From Flavobacteriaceae bacterium (GTDB taxonomy: Bacteria; Bacteroidota; Bacteroidia; Flavobacteriales; Flavobacteriaceae): a stretch of DNA of 7,903 bases. The stretch spans positions 1-7,903 of the forward strand of contig NZAX01000112.1 of assembly GCA_002687665.1 (NCBI GenBank), in the 5' to 3' direction. Below the pieces are notes generated by a model. It searched no databases and was not told the origin of the DNA. It worked only from the letters and a program-made list of their open reading frames with translations. How positions within the stretch are numbered: the first letter of the stretch is position 1; each line of letters starts with the position of its first letter. The translations under genes were made by a program, and so were the position numbers. Positions 1 through 5,800 of the stretch are shown here, piece by piece.

Positions 1-423
1 AGTGGCTTTGCCAATGGGATGACATTTTTATCTTTAGTAGTAGGATTAGCAACTATTTTAGCAGGAGTGATTGGTATTGGAAACATACTACTGATTTCTG
101 TAAAAGAACGAACTAAAGAGTTAGGAGTAAGACGAGCATTGGGTGCTACTCCAGGAGAGGTAAGAACTCAAATTTTATTAGAATCTATTTTTTTAACACT
201 CATTGCCGGTGTAGTTGGTATTATTTTGGGAGCCGCTGTTTTGGCTACTATCAATTTGACAACTCAGGACTTATCTGATTTTCCATATACCAATCCAACA
301 GTACCGATTCCACTGGTTCTTGCGGCACTATTTACGATGGTAGTATTGGGAACACTGATTGGGCTTATCCCTGCTCAGCGCGCTGTTAGTATTAAACCAA
401 TAGATGCTTTAAGAGAAGAATAA
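1..423 (+). CDS. ABC transporter permease, MacB/FtsX type, C-terminal fragment (5' end outside window)
   Basis: The reading frame is open from base 1, so this is the last 140 codons of a longer gene. The first visible ATG (base 19) lies inside a membrane helix and is not the start. Three hydrophobic segments are visible, at about residues 9-32, 60-82 and 103-124 of the fragment. The first is followed by the cytoplasmic segment KERTKELGVRRALGA (residues 35-49), which is the hallmark of the FtsX/MacB permease domain. The tail PAQRAVSIKPIDALREE is the family's usual C-terminus, comparable to 'PARRAAxLxPxEALRxE'. MacB-type permeases do not carry substrate through the membrane. They transmit ATP-driven movement to a periplasmic adaptor and TolC channel. 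The adaptor and TolC genes follow at once, which supports a tripartite efflux role. Whether the ATPase is fused or separate cannot be seen, and neither can the substrate (drug, peptide, lipid or other). Confidence 0.93.
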   Translation, partial: SGFANGMTFLSLVVGLATILAGVIGIGNILLISVKERTKELGVRRALGATPGEVRTQILLESIFLTLIAGVVGIILGAAVLATINLTTQDLSDFPYTNPTVPIPLVLAALFTMVVLGTLIGLIPAQRAVSIKPIDALREE

Positions 424-437
424 CAAAACTTTATAAT

Positions 438-1565
438 ATGAAAATTTTAAAATATTTAGGAATTGCTTTGCTTGTTTTCGGAGCTATTTTTGCAACACTT
501 TATTTCATAAAAACCAACAGTAAACCTTTGGTCGAGTATGACGTTCAGACTCCGATGATTCAAAGTATTGAAAAAAAGACTGTAGTTACCGGTACAGTTA
601 TCCCAGAGGATGAAGTAGAAATCAAACCTCAGATTTCAGGGATCATAGAAAAACTTTTTGTTGATGAGGGTGATTTAGTAATCAATGGAGATTTGTTAGC
701 CAAAGTGAAAGTCGTGCCAAACGAACAAACATTAAATAGTGCAAAAGGAAGACTTTCAAATACATTGATTTTGTTGAGGAACGCCGAAGTTGAATTCAAA
801 AGGAATCAATCCCTATTTGAAAAGGAAATCATCTCCAAACAGCAATTTGACAATGCTAAGCTAAGCTATGATCAGGCTGAGCAAAATGTGAAAAATGCTC
901 GCTCTGATCTTCAAATTATAAAGCTTGGTTCTGCTGGGGGTTCTACCATTGCTAATACTAACATTCGAGCAACTGTTGCGGGAACTATATTAGAAATTCC
1001 AGTAAAAGAAGGGGATCAAGTAATTGAAAGTAATAATTTCAACGCCGGAACAACAATAGCCACAGTTGCAGATCTGAACAAAATGATTTTTGAGGGTAAG
1101 GTAGATGAGGCTGAAGTTTCAAAGCTAACCGTTGGGATGCCTCTTACTGTCAACCTCGGAGCCATTCAAGACAAAGATTTTGATGCTAGGTTAAAGTTTA
1201 TTGCTCCAAAAGGTAATGAAGATCAAGGAACCGTTCAGTTCAAAATTGAAGGAGATGTTTATTTGGATAATTCGATTTTTATACGAGCAGGGTACAGTGC
1301 CAATGCTTCATTAGTGCTTGAAAAAAAAGATAGCATAATGGTTATATCAGAGGCATTACTGCAATTTGATAAAATTTCCAATGATCCATATGTTGAAGTA
1401 AAAAACGACAAGGGTACGTTTGAAAGAAAAAATATTGAACTGGGAATTTCTGATGGAATTAATGTGGAAATCATTTCTGGTCTTCGTATGGAGGATAAAA
1501 TAAAAGTATGGAATAAGACAGAACCCATCAAAATTGGTGAGGAAGACGATTCTGCAAAAAAATAA
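438..1565 (+). CDS. Periplasmic adaptor (membrane fusion protein), HlyD/MacA type
   Basis: A 375-residue adaptor that would link the inner-membrane ABC permease to a TolC channel. Residues 7-24 form one N-terminal membrane anchor, with no lipobox cysteine. A split biotinyl-lipoyl domain follows, at about 60-95 (VEIKPQISGIIEKLFVDEGD) and about 172-212 (IRATVAGTILEIPVKEGDQV). An alpha-helical hairpin at about 97-160 separates its halves, and beta-barrel and membrane-proximal domains make up the rest. Near the hairpin tip, RNQSLFEKEIIS (122-133) fits exactly the RxxxLxxxxxxS motif known in adaptors that dock on TolC. The C-terminus is charged (EEDDSAKK). The gene starts 14 bases after the permease stop and ends 6 bases before the channel gene, so the three are very likely co-transcribed. 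No Shine-Dalgarno site is present, and the start is preceded by A/T-rich sequence. Family assignment is secure; MacA-like rather than RND-adaptor is inferred from the permease next door. Confidence 0.92.
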   Translation: MKILKYLGIALLVFGAIFATLYFIKTNSKPLVEYDVQTPMIQSIEKKTVVTGTVIPEDEVEIKPQISGIIEKLFVDEGDLVINGDLLAKVKVVPNEQTLNSAKGRLSNTLILLRNAEVEFKRNQSLFEKEIISKQQFDNAKLSYDQAEQNVKNARSDLQIIKLGSAGGSTIANTNIRATVAGTILEIPVKEGDQVIESNNFNAGTTIATVADLNKMIFEGKVDEAEVSKLTVGMPLTVNLGAIQDKDFDARLKFIAPKGNEDQGTVQFKIEGDVYLDNSIFIRAGYSANASLVLEKKDSIMVISEALLQFDKISNDPYVEVKNDKGTFERKNIELGISDGINVEIISGLRMEDKIKVWNKTEPIKIGEEDDSAKK

Positions 1566-1571
1566 TTATAC

Positions 1572-2996
1572 ATGAAACCAATTCAACTCTTCTTTTTACT
1601 CGTCTTCCTGACACTGAATTTTCATTTAATGGCTCAAAACCAATCCATGACTCTCGTTGAATGTATTGACATGGCAATTGAAAGAAATATAAGTGTCAAA
1701 CTGAGTGAACTAGCTCTTAACGATGCAGAAATCAATAAAGATGACGCTAAAGGGAGCTTCTTACCTACATTAAATGCTCAGGCTAACCATACTTGGAATA
1801 TAGGTTTGAATCAGGACATTACCAGAGGTATTTTGGAAAACAGAACTACACAATACTCCTCTTTTGGAGCCAGCTTCAATATTGATCTTTATAATGGTCT
1901 TAGAAATTTAAATCAGTTACATAGAGCAAACCTTGCCATTTTAGCAGGTGAATATCAATTGGAAGATATGAAAGATGATGTTCGTTTGATGGTAGCAAAT
2001 GCCTATTTACAAATATTGTTTAATGTCGAAATATTAGATGTCCAAAAATCACAGTTGGAAATTTCCCTTAAGGATGCAGAGCGGACTCAAAAAATGATTG
2101 ATGCAGGAACCATGGTAAAATACGATTTGTTGGAAATTCAGGCAACCATTGCAACACAGGAACAATCGTTAATTCAAGCAGAAAATAATTTAAGGCTGTC
2201 TAAAATCAATCTAGCTCAAATGCTACTAGTCACAGATTATGAAAATTTTGATGTGGTATCTATAGACATAGAGGCTCCTTTTGGGCAGATTTTATTTCAG
2301 AATCCCAAGGATATATTTGAAAAAGCGTTGACCCACAGAAAAGACATTCAACTCTCAATAACCAATATTGCAATTGCTGAAAAAGATGTGGAGTTGGCAA
2401 AAGGAACACTCCAGCCAAGTCTCAGTGCTTTTTATGGCTATAATACTCGTGTGTCATATGCTGATAGGATTGTTGGGGATGGAAATTTCACTGATGTTCC
2501 CATTGGGTTTTTATCTTCGACCAAAGAACCCGTATTACGTTCCGTTGAAGGCAATAAGGCCATCAGTCCAGTTCCTTTTAGTGAGCAATTTGATCTCAAT
2601 GCAGGACACAATATAGGTTTGAGTCTTAACATTCCAATTTTCAATGGTTTTATTGCAAGAAATAGAGTGGAACGTACTAAAGTTAATCTATTGCGATCTC
2701 AAAATCAATTAGAGCAAGAAAAACTCAACTTGGAAAATACCATTAATCAAGCCTACAACAATGCTGAAGGGGCCTATAAATTTTATGAGGCAGCCCAAAA
2801 AACTGAATTGGCAAGAAGAAAAGCCTATGAAGATGCTATCAACCGTTTTGAGGCTGGTGTCATGAATATATTTGATTTTAACCAAATCAAACAGCGCTTT
2901 GAAACTGCTTCCTCAGACCTTGTCAGGGCTAAGTTTGATTATATTTTTAAATTGAAAGTACTAGAATTTTATTTTGGCATAACCATCAGCTTATAG
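1572..2996 (+). CDS. TolC-family outer membrane efflux channel
   Basis: A 474-residue protein with a signal peptide (hydrophobic core at about 5-20, ending LMAQ, likely cut after Ala21 to leave Gln at +1). Two OEP repeats are plainly related to each other: FNIDLYNGLRNLNQLHRAN (102-120) matches LNIPIFNGFIARNRVERTK (352-370), and RTQKMIDAGTMVKYDLLEIQ (171-190) matches DAINRFEAGVMNIFDFNQIK (421-440). This is the expected TolC layout, in which each half gives beta strands plus long helices and three copies form a barrel with a periplasmic tunnel. The polar stretch at about 292-340, between strands of the second half, is probably an extracellular loop and is rather long. The gene is 6 bases downstream of the adaptor gene and completes the tripartite pump. 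The export substrate cannot be told from the sequence. Confidence 0.94.
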   Translation: MKPIQLFFLLVFLTLNFHLMAQNQSMTLVECIDMAIERNISVKLSELALNDAEINKDDAKGSFLPTLNAQANHTWNIGLNQDITRGILENRTTQYSSFGASFNIDLYNGLRNLNQLHRANLAILAGEYQLEDMKDDVRLMVANAYLQILFNVEILDVQKSQLEISLKDAERTQKMIDAGTMVKYDLLEIQATIATQEQSLIQAENNLRLSKINLAQMLLVTDYENFDVVSIDIEAPFGQILFQNPKDIFEKALTHRKDIQLSITNIAIAEKDVELAKGTLQPSLSAFYGYNTRVSYADRIVGDGNFTDVPIGFLSSTKEPVLRSVEGNKAISPVPFSEQFDLNAGHNIGLSLNIPIFNGFIARNRVERTKVNLLRSQNQLEQEKLNLENTINQAYNNAEGAYKFYEAAQKTELARRKAYEDAINRFEAGVMNIFDFNQIKQRFETASSDLVRAKFDYIFKLKVLEFYFGITISL

Positions 2997-3004
2997 ATTT
3001 ATGA

Positions 3005-3019
3005 ATCTCAAGCTGAGAT
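3005..3019. repeat. Short inverted repeat between tolC-like gene and tsaB
   Basis: ATCTCA and TGAGAT form a perfect 6-base-pair inverted repeat around a 3-base centre, 8 bases after the TolC-family stop codon. No T-run follows directly; the nearest begins about 12 bases on. It is therefore a poor intrinsic terminator. It could be a weak attenuator, a protein-binding site or chance. Confidence 0.3.
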
Positions 3020-3037
3020 AGTAGCTATTGATTTTTC

Positions 3038-3045
3038 TATTTTTG
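3038..3045 (+). promoter_or_regulatory. Candidate Bacteroidota -7 promoter element before tsaB
   Basis: TATTTTTG fits the TAnnTTTG -7 consensus of the Bacteroidota primary sigma factor. It ends only 4 bases before the GTG start of tsaB. No TTG-type -33 element is visible at the usual spacing of about 20 bases. The motif is short and could occur by chance in AT-rich DNA. Read-through from the efflux operon is an alternative source of tsaB transcript. Confidence 0.35.
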
Positions 3046-3049
3046 TGAG

Positions 3050-3733
3050 GTGAGTGTAATATTACATATAGAAACTGCCACCAAAAATTGTTCTGTATCC
3101 ATTGGTCAATCAGGGGCAATTATTGCTTTGAAGGAACTTTACTCAGAGAAATTCAGTCATAGTGAACATTTACACGATTTTATAAAAGAGGTGTTAGAGG
3201 AGGCCCAAATTGACATAACCTCCCTTGATGCTGTGGCAGTTAGTAAAGGTCCAGGCTCCTTTACAGGTTTGAGAATTGGCGTCGCTGCCGCCAAAGGCAT
3301 TTGTTTTGCTTTGAACTTGCCATTGATAGCAGTAAATTCTCTTCAAATCTTATCTGAAAAATATCAATCAAGAAATCAAGCAATATTATTTCCCATGTTT
3401 GACGCCCGTCGAATGGAGGTTTATGTCATGGCACTCAATGAAAATAAAGAAATCCTAAAGCCTACCTTTGCTGAAGTTTTAAGCGCTGAAAGTTTTAATG
3501 AATTTCCAACCAATGTTCAATGGGTTTTTATGGGTGAAGGTGTAGAAAAGTTTAAAAAAGTGTCTGATGCGCCTCACATTAAATACCAAACCGAAATTCG
3601 ATATCCATCTGCTGCAGAAATGGTTTCTTTGGCTTGGAAAGCTTTTCAAGACAACAACTTCGAAGATTTGGCCTACTTTGAACCCTTTTACCTCAAAGAT
3701 TTTTACACTAAAGCTAAGAAGATTGGTGAATAA
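3050..3733 (+). CDS. tsaB: TsaB, tRNA threonylcarbamoyladenosine (t6A) biosynthesis protein
   Basis: A 227-residue protein of the usual TsaB length. TsaB has an ASKHA fold and is the non-catalytic partner of TsaD (with TsaE) in transferring threonylcarbamoyl to A37 of tRNAs that read ANN codons. It acts in the cytoplasm. Family signatures are the N-terminal strand ILHIETATKNCSVSIG (residues 4-19), the KFSHSEHLH segment (34-42), SKGPGSFTGLRIGVAAAKG (65-83), FDARRMEVY (117-125) and the C-terminal EPFYLKDF (211-218). The start is GTG at 3050: the first beta strand must be kept, no ATG lies near it in frame, and the GTG at 3045 is out of frame. There is no usable Shine-Dalgarno site. The gene follows the efflux operon by 53 bases and converges on the NifU-family gene, with one base between the two stop codons. 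Confidence 0.93.
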   Translation: MSVILHIETATKNCSVSIGQSGAIIALKELYSEKFSHSEHLHDFIKEVLEEAQIDITSLDAVAVSKGPGSFTGLRIGVAAAKGICFALNLPLIAVNSLQILSEKYQSRNQAILFPMFDARRMEVYVMALNENKEILKPTFAEVLSAESFNEFPTNVQWVFMGEGVEKFKKVSDAPHIKYQTEIRYPSAAEMVSLAWKAFQDNNFEDLAYFEPFYLKDFYTKAKKIGE

Positions 3734-3734
3734 A

Positions 3735-4631
3735 TTATCCGTTGACGGCTTCTACCGTCCTGACTTTACCTGGGAGCATCTCTTTTAAGATGTTTTCGAT
3801 TCCATTTTTTAGGGTAAAGGTGGAGGAGGGACAACCACTACATGCACCTTGAAGAACGACCTTAACTCTTTTATTGGTGTACTCATAGGAGTCAAAAATG
3901 ATGTTTCCCCCGTCTGAGGCCACAGCAGGTTTGACATACTCTTCCAAAATTTTTACTATCTCCAGTTCAGTATCATTTAGAGAGTATTCTGGGTTTGAAG
4001 TGATTGACTTTGGGTCATTTGAAAAAAAGGAAGGACCCAAAATTGTTTTCTCCTCCTCCAGGTAGGCTTTGATGAATCCTCTTATTTCCATTACAACTTC
4101 CTCCCATTGTACTGTATCGTTTTTGGAAATGGAAATATAATTTTCATCGATAAAAACCTCCTTAATAAAAGGAAAATTAAAAAGCTCCTTGACCAATGGG
4201 GCATCTTTGGCGCTATTGGTATTTTCGAAAGAAAGTGTATGATCAGTTATTTTTTTATTTGCCACAAACTTCATAGCAGATGGATTGGGGGTACTTTCTG
4301 CATAGATAGTAATAGCTGCTTTCTCAACTTTTTTTCTCTCATTAAGAACCTTTCCCCCATCATTAAGGAAATCTTCGATTTGTTCTGCAACCTCTTGGAT
4401 TACCTCCTCCCATTCTAAAATATCAAAACGCTCTACTATTAAGGTACTATTATCAAGAGACACTTTCTTAACAAATGGAAGGAAAAATAATTGTTTGACT
4501 AGTGGTGCATCTGCTGCCTGGTCAATATTAATAAATGTCTTGGATACGGAAAGGTCTAAAGGAGGAGTAATACTAAATTTCGCAATTGTTGCTCCCTTTT
4601 TACAACTGGCTACTATACGGATGCGTTTCAT
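3735..4631 (-). CDS. NifU-family Fe-S cluster carrier with two tandem Nfu N-terminal domains
   Basis: A 298-residue cytoplasmic protein built as Nfu_N, Nfu_N, NifU C-terminal domain. NifU-type C-terminal domains hold a [4Fe-4S] cluster, usually between subunits of a dimer, and pass it to target enzymes. Here that domain spans about 218-298, with VASDGGNIIF (237-246) and the cluster-binding CSGCPSS (Cys264 and Cys267). The second Nfu_N domain (about 107-197) has the standard ESTPNPSAMKF (112-122). The first (about 1-100) is clearly a copy: DAPLVKQLFFLPFVKKV (41-57) matches DAPLVKELFNFPFIKEV (143-159). Its TPNP motif is replaced by SCKKGATIAKF (9-19). From memory, NifU-family proteins of about 300 residues with this double layout occur in other Bacteroidota. 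The gene stands alone, divergent from the carbonic anhydrase-like gene. The ATG is preceded by an A-run rather than a Shine-Dalgarno site. Confidence 0.9.
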   Translation of the reverse strand: MKRIRIVASCKKGATIAKFSITPPLDLSVSKTFINIDQAADAPLVKQLFFLPFVKKVSLDNSTLIVERFDILEWEEVIQEVAEQIEDFLNDGGKVLNERKKVEKAAITIYAESTPNPSAMKFVANKKITDHTLSFENTNSAKDAPLVKELFNFPFIKEVFIDENYISISKNDTVQWEEVVMEIRGFIKAYLEEEKTILGPSFFSNDPKSITSNPEYSLNDTELEIVKILEEYVKPAVASDGGNIIFDSYEYTNKRVKVVLQGACSGCPSSTFTLKNGIENILKEMLPGKVRTVEAVNG

Positions 4632-4641
4632 TTTTTTTAAA

Positions 4642-4649
4642 CAAATGTA
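4642..4649 (-). promoter_or_regulatory. Candidate -7 promoter element for the NifU-family gene
   Basis: On the - strand this reads TACATTTG, an exact TAnnTTTG match. It ends 10 bases before the ATG at 4631. No TTG -33 element is seen at the expected spacing. The divergent intergenic region must contain a promoter for this gene, which raises the odds that this site is real. The implied 5' leader would be only a few bases long. Confidence 0.42.
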
Positions 4650-4687
4650 CTAAAAAACAAATCCAGGGATCTTAATGTTCAATTTTA

Positions 4688-4695
4688 TAATTTTG
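4688..4695 (+). promoter_or_regulatory. Candidate -7 promoter element for the carbonic anhydrase-like gene
   Basis: TAATTTTG matches TAnnTTTG and ends 16 bases before the ATG at 4712. A clear -33 element is not visible. It lies in the 80-base divergent region shared with the NifU-family gene, where a + strand promoter is expected because nothing upstream on that strand can drive this gene. Confidence 0.42.
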
Positions 4696-4711
4696 ATGTC
4701 AAAGTAAAGTT

Positions 4712-5221
4712 ATGTTGATAAAGTCAGTTAGAGGATTTACTCCCAAGTACGGTAAAAATTGTTTTTTTGCTGAAAATTCAACTCTGATAGGTGATCTTAT
4801 CATGGGAGATGATTGTTCTGTATGGTACCAAGCAGTTGTTCGCGGGGATGTAAATAGCATCCGAATAGGAAACAGGGTCAACATTCAAGATGGCACAGTT
4901 ATTCATGGGACATTTGAAAAATCTGCAACTATCATAGGTAATGATGTATCTATAGGTCATAATGCGATTGTACACGGTTGCACTATAAATGATAGGGTTT
5001 TAGTTGGTATGGGTTGTATTATTATGGACGAAAGTGTGGTAGGTTCCAACAGCATTATTGCCGCAGGGAGTGTTCTACCAAAAAATACTGTTGTTCCCGA
5101 TGGTTCAGTTTTTGCCGGTATTCCTGCAAAAAAAATTAAAGAAGTAGGTCCTGAATTGCAAAAAGGTGAAATCGAACGTATCGCTTCCAATTATGTTCAT
5201 TACGCCTCATGGTTCAAATGA
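4712..5221 (+). CDS. Gamma carbonic anhydrase-like protein (left-handed beta-helix, YrdA/PaaY type)
   Basis: A 169-residue hexapeptide-repeat protein. From about residue 20 to 135, repeating [I/V]GxxxxI-type turns predict a left-handed beta-helix, and a C-terminal helix follows (about 143-163). The three zinc-ligand histidines of gamma carbonic anhydrases are in place: His65 (VIHG), then His83 and His88 (GHNAIVHGC). The accompanying Arg44 and Asp46 (RGD) and Gln59 (NIQDG) are also present. Family members are trimers with metal sites between subunits. The long acidic loop of the archaeal Cam enzyme is absent, as in the CamH/YrdA subgroup, where CO2 hydration activity varies and some members have none measured. 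No signal peptide is present, so it is cytoplasmic. The gene is monocistronic: it has its own promoter region and ends 7 bases before the terminator hairpin. Fold and metal site are confident; catalytic activity is an inference. Confidence 0.9.
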   Translation: MLIKSVRGFTPKYGKNCFFAENSTLIGDLIMGDDCSVWYQAVVRGDVNSIRIGNRVNIQDGTVIHGTFEKSATIIGNDVSIGHNAIVHGCTINDRVLVGMGCIIMDESVVGSNSIIAAGSVLPKNTVVPDGSVFAGIPAKKIKEVGPELQKGEIERIASNYVHYASWFK

Positions 5222-5228
5222 AGTAAAA

Positions 5229-5253
5229 AAAAACTCCCCATTGGGGAGTTTTT
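5229..5253. terminator. Bidirectional intrinsic terminator
   Basis: AAAAACTCCCC (5229-5239) pairs perfectly with GGGGAGTTTTT (5243-5253) around a 3-base ATT loop. The G/C core is flanked by an A-run on the left and a T-run on the right, so the hairpin ends in a U-tract whichever strand is transcribed. It lies between convergent gene ends, 7 bases after the carbonic anhydrase-like stop and 18 bases after the stop of the second ompH gene. It should end both transcripts. Confidence 0.88.
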
Positions 5254-5271
5254 GTGTTTCTAAAAATGAGA

Positions 5272-5781
5272 TTAAAAGCCAAGTTCTTTTTTTACATCTG
5301 CCATAATATCTTTTCCTTTTGCAATAATCACACTTCCACCTGCTGACGAATCTAATATATAATCGTAACCTAGATCAGAAGCAACTTTGTCAATTGCGTC
5401 TTTGGCTTTGTCAATGAGAGGTTTCATCATATCGACAGATTTTTTTTGTAAATCCTGAGAAACGGTTTGTTGATATTCTTGAATATTTTTTTGCATACCT
5501 TCCAACTCCTTTTGACGTGACTGGTTAGTGATTTCTGTTTGGTTGGCCGCATCGGCAGCATAAGTTTGAGCCTTTGTTTGGAATTCTTTGTAAGTCGTTT
5601 CCATGTCTGCAGTGTATGTCTCTTCTAACTTTTTTAATTCTTTTTGAGCTGCAATTACTTCAGGCATCTCACTAATCAGCTTTTGAACTTCAATATGAGC
5701 AACATTAGCTTGTGCAATTACCATACTCAAAGGAGCTAGCATAAAAATTAGGGGTAAAAATAGATTTTTGAATTTTTTCAT
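5272..5781 (-). CDS. OmpH/Skp-family periplasmic chaperone (second copy)
   Basis: A 169-residue secreted protein of the OmpH/Skp family, which holds unfolded outer membrane proteins in the periplasm on their way to BamA. I choose ATG 5781 as the start because it gives a normal signal peptide: MKKFKN, a hydrophobic core, then MVIAQ, cut after Ala23 to leave Gln at +1. An in-frame ATG at 5808 would add nine residues (MINIIKFKI) ahead of it and overlap the upstream gene by 8 bases. The mature protein begins with the first beta strand (NVAHIEVQKLI). A long helical, Gln/Lys/Glu-rich hairpin arm follows (about 43-130), and then the closing strands GYDYILDSSAGGSVIIAKGKDI (138-159). It is paralogous to the gene upstream (for example GYDYILD against KYDFVFD). 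The gap to that gene is 19 bases, so the two are surely co-transcribed with bamA, and the terminator follows. Confidence 0.9.
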   Translation of the reverse strand: MKKFKNLFLPLIFMLAPLSMVIAQANVAHIEVQKLISEMPEVIAAQKELKKLEETYTADMETTYKEFQTKAQTYAADAANQTEITNQSRQKELEGMQKNIQEYQQTVSQDLQKKSVDMMKPLIDKAKDAIDKVASDLGYDYILDSSAGGSVIIAKGKDIMADVKKELGF

Positions 5782-5800
5782 TATTTTAAACTTAATTATA

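Noticed and set aside
1259..1573. A 104-codon open frame antisense to the 3' end of the adaptor gene
   Set aside because: It lies wholly over a well-supported adaptor gene, has Ser/Ile-rich low-complexity translation typical of an antisense frame, and shows no family signature.
3005..3019. Inverted repeat read as an intrinsic terminator of the efflux operon
   Set aside because: The stem is only 6 base pairs and no U-tract follows directly; listed as a repeat only.
3001..3021. Six-codon ATG...TAG mini-frame after the TolC-family gene, as a leader peptide for tsaB
   Set aside because: It has no start signal and no regulatory codon run, and any six-codon frame is likely by chance.
3744..3759. 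GACGG/CCGTC hairpin at the end of the NifU-family gene as a terminator for either convergent gene
   Set aside because: The stem is 5 base pairs with no U-run on either strand, and it lies within coding sequence where such repeats arise by chance.
4107..4418. A 103-codon open frame on the + strand inside the NifU-family gene
   Set aside because: It is antisense to conserved Nfu_N domain sequence, and its Phe/Ile/Leu-rich translation reflects the complementary strand of Lys/Glu codons.
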